Origin: an uncultured Saprospiraceae bacterium
GTDB lineage: Bacteria; Bacteroidota; Bacteroidia; Chitinophagales; Saprospiraceae
DNA: 64,000 bases
Direction of reading: 5' to 3'
Assembly: GCA_938016265.1 (NCBI GenBank)
Contig: CALLWB010000018.1
Location: 48,509-112,508 of the forward strand
Shown piece by piece: positions 51,457 through 60,900 of this stretch (positions are counted from its first letter, which is position 1; every line of letters begins with the position of its first letter). The notes below the pieces were generated by a model that saw nothing but the letters and a program-made list of their open reading frames with translations, did no database searches and was not told the DNA's origin. A program made the position numbers and the translations under genes.

Positions 51457-52449
51457 GTGCTTCAAATACTGCGTTCGAATCAATTGTTGGTAGTGATCAT
51501 TGTCGTAATTTACGCGGTACTTTTTCACCTACATGCATTTCTCGTACCTACGCAATGGGCGCCCTCTTCTCAAGGTATTCTAAGTAGCTTTGTTTATGAA
51601 TGGATCGATATCAATAGTATGGCAGCTCGAATCGCAAGTACTGTCCTAGTCATTATCCAGGCACTAATGATCAATCATTTGGCGAATGTCAATAAAATTG
51701 CAAAGCCATTTAGTTATTTCCCCGCCGGATTTTATCTTTTGGTGAGTTCCTATTTTCATGAATCAGGAACATTGACACCTATTTTGATGGCTAATACTTT
51801 TTATATTCTGGCCATCATAGAGTTATACAAGGTCTACAAAAAAAACAATTGCACCGATATTATTTTCAATGTAGGACTGTGGGTAGGAATCTCCGGGTTG
51901 TTTTATTTTTCGATGAATGTTTTCTTGATATTTGGGCTTTTGGGCTTGCTGACCTTAAGAGGGCTGAAAATTGGGGATTGGTTGATCTTAATTATCGGAT
52001 TTTTTGTGCCGACCTTCCTACTAGGCACCTATTTTTTCTGGAATGATGAACTGCCCCTCTTCCTTCAGAATCAGCTAACAGACAATATTGGATTTCTGGA
52101 CTTCAACTATCCAGCCCACTGGCAATTTTATGTGCGGCTTGGAGCACTGGTCCTGTTTTTGTTAATTTCTTTGGTAAGTTTTCAGAATTACCTAAGTAAA
52201 CAAACCATCCAGTCACAAAAATTTATCACCTTGCTGTTTGCAGCGCTGTTTATTTCCTTTCTTTCCATTCTGGTACAACACAATATAGAGGCCGATCATT
52301 TTATGATTTTGGCGGTCCCATTATCAATATTTCTCAGTATGACTTTTTTATCTATTAAAAAGAGGACCATTGCTGAAATTTTCTTTATAATTTTGTTCTT
52401 ATTGGCCTTGGGCCTTCAATTCAATGAATATTTACTTAGTTTCTTTTAA
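51457..52449 (+). CDS. Polytopic membrane protein, DUF6427-like
   Basis: 330 residues from a GTG start. About nine to ten hydrophobic helices span the protein, with short charged loops. The N-terminus 'ILRSNQLLVVIIVVIYAVLF' and a central 'IFGLLGLLTLRGLKIGDWL' followed by 'IIGFFVPTFLLGTYFFWND' match the layout of the DUF6427 family known from Bacteroidota. No function is established; some relatives lie near cell-envelope genes. It ends 12 bases before purQ, so the two are probably co-transcribed. The pairing does not suggest a shared pathway. Confidence 0.8.
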   Translation: MLQILRSNQLLVVIIVVIYAVLFHLHAFLVPTQWAPSSQGILSSFVYEWIDINSMAARIASTVLVIIQALMINHLANVNKIAKPFSYFPAGFYLLVSSYFHESGTLTPILMANTFYILAIIELYKVYKKNNCTDIIFNVGLWVGISGLFYFSMNVFLIFGLLGLLTLRGLKIGDWLILIIGFFVPTFLLGTYFFWNDELPLFLQNQLTDNIGFLDFNYPAHWQFYVRLGALVLFLLISLVSFQNYLSKQTIQSQKFITLLFAALFISFLSILVQHNIEADHFMILAVPLSIFLSMTFLSIKKRTIAEIFFIILFLLALGLQFNEYLLSFF

Positions 52450-52461
52450 AATAACTCATTT

Positions 52462-53169
52462 ATGAAATTTGGTGTAGTAATTTTTCCAGGCTCCAACTGC
52501 GACAGTGATATGATTCATGTGTTAAGAGAAGTAATGCAACAGGAGGTAGTAGAAATCTGGCATAAAGAGACAGAGCTTAAGGGGTTCGGTACTGAAGACT
52601 GTATCGTATTGCCCGGCGGATTTTCTTATGGTGACTACTTGAGATGCGGTGCAATAGCCAGCCATTCTCCAATTATGAAGGAGGTGGTCAATTTTGCGAA
52701 TACGGGTGGATTTGTCCTTGGAGTTTGCAATGGATTTCAAATTTTGTGTGAGTCCGGTTTACTTCCTGGCGTATTATTAAGAAATAACAACCAAAAATTC
52801 ATTTGCAAAAACGTTTGGTTGAAAACAGCCACCACAAACACTGCAATTACCAGAGCCATCCAACCGGACACAGCACTAAAAATCCCCATCGCACACGCAG
52901 AAGGTCGATTTTATGCAGACAACGAGACTCTCCAGGAAATTCTAGCCAACGACCAAGTACTCTTTAGGTATTGCGATGAAAATGGCGCCATAAACAAGGA
53001 CGCCAATCCCAATGGATCACTGGAAAACATCGCAGGAATTTGTAATAAAAATAGAAACGTATTTGGCATGATGCCACATCCAGAAAGAGCTTCCGAGCAA
53101 ATTCTTGGGAATACGGATGGAAGAATTCTTTTTGAATCCATCGTCGCTTTGGCGACAGCAACAGCATAA
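52462..53169 (+). CDS. purQ: Phosphoribosylformylglycinamidine synthase, glutaminase subunit
   Basis: Supplies ammonia from glutamine for the fourth step of purine synthesis, acting with PurL and PurS. 235 residues. Motifs are '[15 protein letters not shown]', '[18 protein letters not shown]', the nucleophile Cys in '[10 protein letters not shown]', and the catalytic His-Glu in 'GMMPHPERA'. purL and purS are not in the window, so the complex is encoded from separate loci. It probably shares a transcript with the membrane-protein gene just upstream. Confidence 0.96.
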   Translation: MKFGVVIFPGSNCDSDMIHVLREVMQQEVVEIWHKETELKGFGTEDCIVLPGGFSYGDYLRCGAIASHSPIMKEVVNFANTGGFVLGVCNGFQILCESGLLPGVLLRNNNQKFICKNVWLKTATTNTAITRAIQPDTALKIPIAHAEGRFYADNETLQEILANDQVLFRYCDENGAINKDANPNGSLENIAGICNKNRNVFGMMPHPERASEQILGNTDGRILFESIVALATATA

Positions 53170-53239
53170 TTAAAAATTATTTAAGACTATTTTGGACTTG
53201 GTTAACGTTTCATTAACTGCGAAATCAACTGACAAACCT

Positions 53240-53247
53240 TATATTTG
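53240..53247 (+). promoter_or_regulatory. -7 box upstream of dsbD
   Basis: TATATTTG is an exact TAnnTTTG match 54 bases before ATG 53302. It overlaps the TTG at 53245 that opens the longest reading frame, which argues that the translation start is downstream at 53302. Confidence 0.45.
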
Positions 53248-53301
53248 AAGAATTATACTAGACACTATCTAAGAACATTTTTACCTTTAAATACTTCAAC
53301 A

Positions 53302-56151
53302 ATGCGATTTTTCATCATCTCTCTCCTCTCCTTGTTTTTTCTGACAGCTACCAACGCTCAGATAAAAACTCCTGTAAAATGGAATGTTGTTAAAAAACAA
53401 GTAAGCGATAAGGAATTTGATATCATTTTTTCTGCAAAAATTGATAAGGGATGGCACGTCTACTCACAATTCCTGGAGAGTGACGAAGGACCTGTCGCCA
53501 CTTCTGTAAACTTTGAGGATGTTGAAGGGTACGAAGCCGTTGGTAAAGCAAAAGAAGAAGGTAACCTTCACGAAAAGTTTAGCAAACTTTTTGAAATGAA
53601 CCTCAAGTACTTTGATGAAGCGCTAGTCATCACCCAACGGGTAAAACTGCTAGGTGACAAAGCAACCGCCGAGGGATATCTTGAATTTATGACCTGCGAT
53701 GATGAACAATGTCTACCGCCAACACCAGTAGATTTCTCCTTCGATTTAGCAGCTAAAGCTGCTGCTGCAGAACCAGCAAAACCAGTGGTAAAGCCAGAAC
53801 CAATAAAAAAGCCTGCACCTTTACCTTCGGGTGGCGGCTCGAGCACGTTCCCATCTAATCCATCACCTACTACAACTACGACAACCAAACCGCCTGTACA
53901 AACTCAGCCAACGGTCACGCCTCCTGGAAAGCCAGCACCCAAACCTGTAGATGGCTCCTTATTCCCCTCTTCCAAGAATAATGGCGGTTCTACTTCAACA
54001 CCAACTGCTATTCCTCCAAAACCTAAGCAAACAACTACACCTGCTCCAAAACAGACCACAAAGCCTACACAAACCACCAAAAAAGAAACGCCTAAAAAAG
54101 AAACAGTTGTAACAAAACCCAAAGAAGAAAAATCTACCGGGTTTAGTGGCTTCGGAGGGAAAAACAATACTGGATTTGGAGACAACAACAGAGATGGTGA
54201 CATTTTCACTCCAGTAACTTGGAAGTTTAATACAAAAAAAATAAGTGATACCGAATTCGATCTAGTGCTTGACGCAAAAATCGACAAAGGCTGGTACGTC
54301 TATTCTCAATACCTAGAAAGTGATGAAGGGCCAGTTGCCACCAACTTCCTAATCGAAGAACCTAAGAATGTAGACCCAATTGGCAAAGCAAAAGAAAGAG
54401 GAACAAAAAAATCTGGTTTTGACAAAATGTTTGAAATGGATGTCACCAAATTCAGTGACAACCTAACAATCATCCAACGAATAAAAGTGCCAAAAGGCAC
54501 CAAAAGTATAAAAGGCTACGTCGAGTTTATGACCTGCAATGACGAACGCTGCCTACCGCCAACTCCTATCGATTTTGATCTTTCACTGACTGGAGACGGC
54601 AGTGCTAATCTTGGAGGTGGCAACACTGGAATTGCAGCAAGCGGTGGGGACAAAGGTAGTGCCGTAGCAGGAAGCAGCAAATTTGGTGACCCTGTCAATG
54701 ATTGTGGGGAGAAAAAAGATTTTTCCAATCTATGGCTGATTTTCATTCTTGGGTTTGGTGGTGGTCTGATCGCCTTGCTTACACCCTGTGTATTCCCGTT
54801 GATTCCATTGACCGTTTCTTACTTTACTAAACAAAGTCAAAACAAGGCTAAAGGGATTACTAATGCAATAATATATGGACTTTCCATTATTGTGATCTAT
54901 GTTGGTTTAGGAATGACATTAACCTTAATTTTTGGTCCACAGATAATGAACGAAATATCGACCAATGGTTTTGTAAATATCTTGTTTTTTGTACTGTTTG
55001 TCATCTTTGCCTTTTCTTTTTTCGGGTATTTTGAGATCACGTTGCCAAGTTCTTGGGCAAACAAAACGGATAGTCTAGGAGATAAAGGTGGGTTGTTAGG
55101 TATCTTTTTTATGGCATTTACACTCGCAATTGTATCCTTTTCTTGTACCGGGCCGATTATCGGAACGTTGTTGGTTCAGGCAGGGACAGCTGGAGATATC
55201 GCGGAAGGAGGAATAGCGATGGGGCCACCAATAGGAATGTTGGGATTTGCCATTGCATTGGCGTTGCCATTTGCTTTGTTTGCAGCGTTTCCTGGATGGT
55301 TGAATTCGCTTCCTCGGTCAGGTAGCTGGATGACAACAGTCAAAGTAGTGCTCGGATTTATTGAGTTGGCCTTGGCGTTGAAATTTTTGTCGATTGTCGA
55401 CTTGGCTTACCATTGGGGATTCTTGCGATACGAATTGTTTATGGGACTTTGGGCATTGATTGCTCTAGGGTTGACCTTGTATTTGTTTGGATTTATAAAG
55501 TTCCCGCATGATGGACCAATGAAAGGACTTTCAAAGACAAGGTTTGCATTTGGATTCCTTTCGATGTTAATGACGTTTTCGTTTGCTCATAGTTTGTTTA
55601 CGTATTCACCGTCATTTTTGACAAGTGGTCTGGCACCAGCTGTACATTACAACTACTTTAATCCTGAAAAAGGAGACTGTCCACTCAATTTGGATTGTTT
55701 CAAGGATTACGAATCTGGTTTGGCAGAAGCCAAAAGAACAAAAAAACCAATGCTTATTGACTTTACAGGATATGGATGCGTCAATTGCAGGAAGATGGAA
55801 GAATTTGTATGGCCAAAGCCAGAAGTATTAAAAAGACTGCAAAAAGATTACATTCTGATTTCTCTTTATGTTGACGATAGAACAAAACTGGACAAAAAAT
55901 ATGTGTCCGATGTAGACGGTAAAACAAAACGCACTGTAGGCAATAAGTGGGCAGATTTTCAAGCAAAACATTTCAATGCGAATTCTCAACCCTATTATGT
56001 TTTAGCGTCTCATGATGAGCAATTATTGAGCTTGCCAAAGGAATACACACCAGACGTGCAAGAATTCGTCAGCTTTTTGGATTGTGGTTTGAATTCCTTC
56101 TATGATGTTTGCCCGGAGTGCAAGCGAGGAAAGATTTTTGGAATGAAGTAA
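53302..56151 (+). CDS. dsbD: Thiol:disulfide interchange protein DsbD with duplicated N-terminal domain
   Basis: Carries electrons from cytoplasmic thioredoxin to periplasmic partners. I start at ATG 53302 (949 residues), giving a clean signal peptide ending 'TATNAQ'. Two copies of the DsbD alpha-like domain lie at about 21-148 and 301-437, each ending in a Cys pair ('CDDEQCLPP', 'CNDERCLPP'). A ~150-residue Pro/Thr/Lys-rich linker separates them. A membrane domain of about eight helices follows (from ~478), with 'LTPCVFPLIPLTV' and 'SFSCTGPIIGT' carrying the two redox Cys. The C-terminal thioredoxin-like domain has active site 'CVNC' (826-829). Most DsbD have only one alpha domain. Confidence 0.93.
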   Translation: MRFFIISLLSLFFLTATNAQIKTPVKWNVVKKQVSDKEFDIIFSAKIDKGWHVYSQFLESDEGPVATSVNFEDVEGYEAVGKAKEEGNLHEKFSKLFEMNLKYFDEALVITQRVKLLGDKATAEGYLEFMTCDDEQCLPPTPVDFSFDLAAKAAAAEPAKPVVKPEPIKKPAPLPSGGGSSTFPSNPSPTTTTTTKPPVQTQPTVTPPGKPAPKPVDGSLFPSSKNNGGSTSTPTAIPPKPKQTTTPAPKQTTKPTQTTKKETPKKETVVTKPKEEKSTGFSGFGGKNNTGFGDNNRDGDIFTPVTWKFNTKKISDTEFDLVLDAKIDKGWYVYSQYLESDEGPVATNFLIEEPKNVDPIGKAKERGTKKSGFDKMFEMDVTKFSDNLTIIQRIKVPKGTKSIKGYVEFMTCNDERCLPPTPIDFDLSLTGDGSANLGGGNTGIAASGGDKGSAVAGSSKFGDPVNDCGEKKDFSNLWLIFILGFGGGLIALLTPCVFPLIPLTVSYFTKQSQNKAKGITNAIIYGLSIIVIYVGLGMTLTLIFGPQIMNEISTNGFVNILFFVLFVIFAFSFFGYFEITLPSSWANKTDSLGDKGGLLGIFFMAFTLAIVSFSCTGPIIGTLLVQAGTAGDIAEGGIAMGPPIGMLGFAIALALPFALFAAFPGWLNSLPRSGSWMTTVKVVLGFIELALALKFLSIVDLAYHWGFLRYELFMGLWALIALGLTLYLFGFIKFPHDGPMKGLSKTRFAFGFLSMLMTFSFAHSLFTYSPSFLTSGLAPAVHYNYFNPEKGDCPLNLDCFKDYESGLAEAKRTKKPMLIDFTGYGCVNCRKMEEFVWPKPEVLKRLQKDYILISLYVDDRTKLDKKYVSDVDGKTKRTVGNKWADFQAKHFNANSQPYYVLASHDEQLLSLPKEYTPDVQEFVSFLDCGLNSFYDVCPECKRGKIFGMK

Positions 56152-56347
56152 TTTTATTCAATAAAACATGACTTTTTTTCTCCAGACATAAGCTATTGAC
56201 AAATAACTAAAATGCAGATTGATATTAGTTTTCATTCTGTTATGAAATACTTTTTCTCATATTTTTTGACTCGAATATGAAACTTTTTTAAGTAGGTGTC
56301 GTAATAATATATACCGAACAAAATTAGAACAAAAACAAACATCGGGG

Positions 56348-56378
56348 GGCTGCAAGCTTTTAGCGCGCAGCCTTTTTT
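56348..56378 (+). terminator. Intrinsic terminator downstream of dsbD
   Basis: GGCTGC (56348-56353) pairs with GCAGCC (56367-56372) around a loop that can form a further small pairing, followed by TTTTTT. It lies about 200 bases after the dsbD stop. The 56152-56347 stretch between them is AT-rich and shows no gene. Confidence 0.8.
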
Positions 56379-56448
56379 ATTGGAGGCATCTCCTTTTATC
56401 TAAATGCTTCTCCAAACTTCCCCAATTGAGTGATTGACTTGTGATGAA

Positions 56449-56862
56449 TTAACGCTTGGCGATAGTAAGCACCAAACAAGTAGATTGTACTAATATGCCA
56501 AATATTCCTCCATATACCTGCCATTTATCAAAAAAATTGACTCCAGCATAGATCACCCCTACCAACATAAAGATCATAATCAAAGAACCACTAATTGGTG
56601 GATATTCGGCTTTCTTAATTCTTTGAATGATGGACAGGTGAAGTATTCCAATTACAATTAAAAGAAACCCCATCATCAAACTCATTCCTTGCCATAGATC
56701 CCAGATGTAGGCTTCTGTACCAGAGACGGGAATTTTATGATTCAAAAGTGTCTTGATGTTTTCCGTTTTTAAATCTGCATAATGTGCTACAGTGTGCATT
56801 ACGCCAATAAAAATACAAGTAACGGCATTAGCGCCATAAAGTAGTTTTGCTAGTGTTTTCAT
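56449..56862 (-). CDS. Four-helix membrane protein
   Basis: 137 residues with four hydrophobic helices (about 5-25, 57-78, 91-110, 116-134). The pattern 'GVMHTVAHYADL' in the first loop and 'WDLWQGMSLMMGFLLIVIG' in helix 2 resembles the LIC_13387-type small membrane proteins, whose function is unknown. There is no signal peptide apart from the first helix. It lies 80 bases downstream of a Crp/Fnr regulator gene on the same strand, so the regulator may control it or be co-transcribed with it (inference). Confidence 0.8.
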   Translation of the reverse strand: MKTLAKLLYGANAVTCIFIGVMHTVAHYADLKTENIKTLLNHKIPVSGTEAYIWDLWQGMSLMMGFLLIVIGILHLSIIQRIKKAEYPPISGSLIMIFMLVGVIYAGVNFFDKWQVYGGIFGILVQSTCLVLTIAKR

Positions 56863-56942
56863 GATTGTTCATTTTTATTTATTACAAAGAAACACCCTTG
56901 TGAAATTGTATTCATTGACTTTGGTCAATAAAAACGTTTTTG

Positions 56943-57518
56943 CTAGTTTTTATGTCGTTTACGGATTCGGCTGAGCGTTTCTGGTCGGATCCCCAGATAT
57001 TGGGCAATTAGGTACTGGGGGACTCTGTTTAACAGCGCTGGCTTTTCTTTTACTAGTTGGTAATATCGCTCTTCGGGGGTGTTCATGAGTAGAGAAGAAT
57101 TTCTTTCGTGCACTTGTAGCAATTTTGTTTTCCCGATGAGATCTGCCGCTTCCTTAGTAGAAGGTATAGAACGGTGATAGGCTTGTAAGACAGAAAACGG
57201 TATAACAAATAGTTCACTCGGCTCAAGGGCGGCGGTTATCGTTGTAGATGGCGTTTGAGTTTCATAACTAACATAGTTACCCGCGAAGTCATTTTCCATA
57301 AAAAAATTAGTGGTAAACTCCACACCGTCTTTATTACTGTATTGCCTTAACAAACCAGATTTTACAAAGCCCATGAAGTGACTTATTTTATCCTCCTGCT
57401 CCCAAATCTCGTTTTTCTTTAACTGTACATGTTGAAGGTCTTTAGAGAAAATTTCAAAATCTTGAATATCTACACGGACAAGTTTTTTTAGGGCTTCTAA
57501 TAAGCTATCGAACAACAT
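56943..57518 (-). CDS. Crp/Fnr-family transcriptional regulator
   Basis: 191 residues. The N-terminal cyclic-nucleotide-binding-like beta barrel (about 20-120) contains 'SHFMGFVKSGLLRQY' and 'ENDFAGNYVSYETQTPSTT'. A dimerisation helix and a C-terminal HTH follow, with 'VPQYLIAQYLGIRPETLSRI' as the recognition region. The ligand-binding Arg-Ser/Thr pair of true cAMP sites is not obvious, and no Fnr-type Cys cluster is present, so the effector is unknown. Such proteins are abundant in Bacteroidota. Likely targets are its own promoter and the membrane-protein gene downstream. Confidence 0.92.
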   Translation of the reverse strand: MLFDSLLEALKKLVRVDIQDFEIFSKDLQHVQLKKNEIWEQEDKISHFMGFVKSGLLRQYSNKDGVEFTTNFFMENDFAGNYVSYETQTPSTTITAALEPSELFVIPFSVLQAYHRSIPSTKEAADLIGKTKLLQVHERNSSLLMNTPEERYYQLVKEKPALLNRVPQYLIAQYLGIRPETLSRIRKRHKN

Positions 57519-57924
57519 TTTTTTTGTTTATTATTAGAAATTTTAACGCAGCGTCAAGATATAAGAAAGTAGGCATTCTTCAAATCATCATTCTACTTCC
57601 AATTGGTTAGCCACGGAATTTTCACATTCTTATGACAGTAGTAAAAAAGAGCAAGTTCCAGAATACTATTGATTATTGAACACGTTTAACCAGCTGAAAA
57701 TTAATAACCCAACAAAATAGTAAAACAATTTCATCTGCATCACGTACATAGGCATATAGACATTATTTAATATGAATTACACCTACCGTAAACAAAATAT
57801 TTTGTGATCAATTATTCATATATTTAAATAGCTCTATGTTTTTTTTAGCGTTATTTTTTCCTCCAAAACTTATCTTCTAATCGATCCTACTGATTGAAAA
57901 GAAGAAGTATTAACACGACCTACT
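57519..57924. other. Gene-free divergent region before the giant surface-protein gene
   Basis: No credible reading frame. It is AT-rich, with a perfect 12-base palindrome CAAAATATTTTG at 57793-57804 that could be an operator. The region separates the Crp/Fnr gene from the giant plus-strand gene, so it should hold both promoters. I find no exact TAnnTTTG box with a partner -33 element. Confidence 0.4.
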
Positions 57925-60900
57925 ATGCTTTCAATCTCCCAATTTTTCAAGAATGGCAATTTTCTATCTAGAACCCTTTGCCAACTCCTACTTCTTTTTG
58001 CCACTACCAACCTATCTTTTGCCCAATCTATATCGTGGGGTCCAGCCTCGCCCCCAGGAACAGCCAACAGTCTTACGGTTTATACCGGGACAAGCACTGC
58101 CAGTTATGAATTTACAAATGGAGCTGCCGCTTTAACAAATGCGACCATCCAAGTCGATCTGGGAACAGGGATTGAATACATAGCAGGTACACTGGTTGCC
58201 TCAGCAAGTGGCACCGCAGTAATCGTCGAAAACTCAGCAACTGGTGATAATCCTGCCTTGTTTTCCCTCGGCAACGTAGCCGTCGGTGAAGAAATAACAA
58301 TCACCTTTGAAAGACAAGCCTCCTGTACAGCAAGGGACCACAAATCGGCAGGTGGAACATTTGCTAGTGCCTGTAGCGTTTTTGACAATGGTTCAGAAGT
58401 CGCCTATTCCAACAACAACGGAAATCCCTTTAGCATAAATTTTGAAGTCCAGGATGGAAATTTATTGCTAGGAACAGTTACCTATTCTCCGAACGCTTCA
58501 ACAACCGTTGGCGGGACTGTAAATCGATGCATGACTATTACCAATGGTAGTTTCGGAGAAGTGGACGAATTTTGGTTTCATGACACACATGTCACTTCAG
58601 ATGTACTATCGTCCAACTTTGAAATCAATGGGATGCCAGTGGCTCCTACAAACATTACAACGACTTCGAGTCTCGTTTCTATATACTTCGATGCTTCCAT
58701 TATTCCAATGATAGATGGAGCTGCCGGTACTTTGGGAGATGGTGACAATTTATTCGAACAAGATGAAACCTTCAACTTATGCTACGACATCAAGCCCTTG
58801 TTTTGTGGGACCAACAATACCATTCCTTCCTCTTTAAGTGTTTTCTATGGAGAAAATGAATCACAGGAATGCGCACCATCTGGCACAGCCGCTACCAGTG
58901 TCTCCATCGTCAATGGCTCCCCACAAGTAACCGTTACCTCCGCAGTAAATCCAAATATTGATTTTTGCAACATTACAACGCACTCTGTCACCTTAACGAA
59001 CAATGGAACAGGGCCAGAAGACTTTGCAAAGGACATGATTTTCTATATAGGATTACGATACAATTTCGATCCGGTTTCTGATCACGATACCAACTACATG
59101 TGGGGTTCAGGATGGAGAAATACCAAACATTTCAGCAATATTACCATAGGTGGAAATGTAATAACGCCTTCACAAATTGCTGGACAATATTCAACGATGG
59201 TCGATTATATTCCACCAGATTATCTAACCGCAGATCCTGACGGAGTAGGAGGACTAGACGATTTGGATGGAGATGGTTTTTTTGACGATCTGGGGCCTGG
59301 AGAATCGGTGACCATTGGTTTTGATATGGAATTAATATTAGATCAACATGGTTGTAGTGACGATACCTATGTCGACTATTTTTATTGGGAGCACATTTCT
59401 ATGGATATTGCCTGGAAAAATCAATGTGGAAGTAAACAACCTCCGGTAAGAAGAGAATTTCATTACAGAAATTTTATTGTTAATTATAATATCTCTACCC
59501 TGACTACTGGCCCCACAGATATTGACGACGGAGAAAATTTTAATGTTACCATAAAACCAGCCTTGTATAATGCAATTGGCTGTAATGGCGCAAGTGGGAT
59601 AAATGGCGCCGATGTTACGTGGACAGTAAAGTTAGTTTTACCGCCAGGAGCCTCCTTACAATCAGGGGCAACAACAGATGGCTATTTTGCTAGCTACAAC
59701 CCGTCCTTATATCAATCCAATGACACGGTCTATTACACCATTGATCGGCATGCCTTTAGTTTTTTTACGTTCCCATTGACTTTTGATTGTGCGCTTTCTG
59801 ATGGGTCTAAGTCGATTGACTTTAATTTCATAACAACCTATGAATGTGGCGATTGCTTTGAACGAGATCTCCATTGTTACACCGTGGAATCTACCTCTCA
59901 TTGTCCTACTTCTTGTGTAGGAGCAGATACTGACAATTTTACAGCCGAACGGACAACGCCAGGCTGGACGGACCCAACCATGACAACGCTTGTCACCTTG
60001 ACACCAGGTATCCATGGAGTCGACCAACTATTGCCATATGATACACTCCGACTTTGTATGAAAGGGCATATTTCTGATACAATTTCAAACAATTTACATT
60101 TACGATATTCCTATACACAAACCACATCAGCCAGCATTTTAGAATACGTCAGTGGGGAAATTACAATTTACGATGTTGATGCGGAGTATGGGAGTGTGAT
60201 TAATACCTTCCCAATAACAATCCCTCCAGTTGAAACTAATTTAGGTGCAAAATCTTTTGAATGGAATCTCGATCTTTCTAGTTATTTATCATTAATAAAC
60301 CCCGATTATTTACTAGAAGACATCGGCACCATACAACCGGATTCCTTCAAGGTAACCCTTTATAAAATTTGCAAATTAAATCCAGGTATTGATTATCATG
60401 AACTAGAAAGTTTTCAGTCAAATTTTTATTTGATGGATGATGTATCTACAGAAAGGAGTTGTGACTTCTATAGCAGCCGAATGTATTATACTGGCTTTAC
60501 CATATCTCATGGAGCAATTGATGAAACATTAGAAGGTTGCAATGAGGTTACCTCAAGGGCCCTTGCAAGTTTTCTAAATCAATCCGGGGATATATTTCCT
60601 AATGAATATCGACCCATTATACGCCTGGATTCCATAATTTGGGATTTACCTGATGGACTTAACATAGTTGATATAAATCCTGTAGCCGGTGGATTTACTG
60701 CTACGATAAGTTATTATACAAATAGTGATGGTAATGTAGTCGCCAAAACTAATAGTTATACTCAAGGACGTTGGTCTGCAGGAGCTTCTACTGGTTGCTA
60801 CGCCCATCTTGTTGGCTCTTGTATTTTACCTGATGGAGCCAATTTGGGAACCACCAAATTTTTCACAACACAATATAACTATCAACCAAACCCGGATTTG

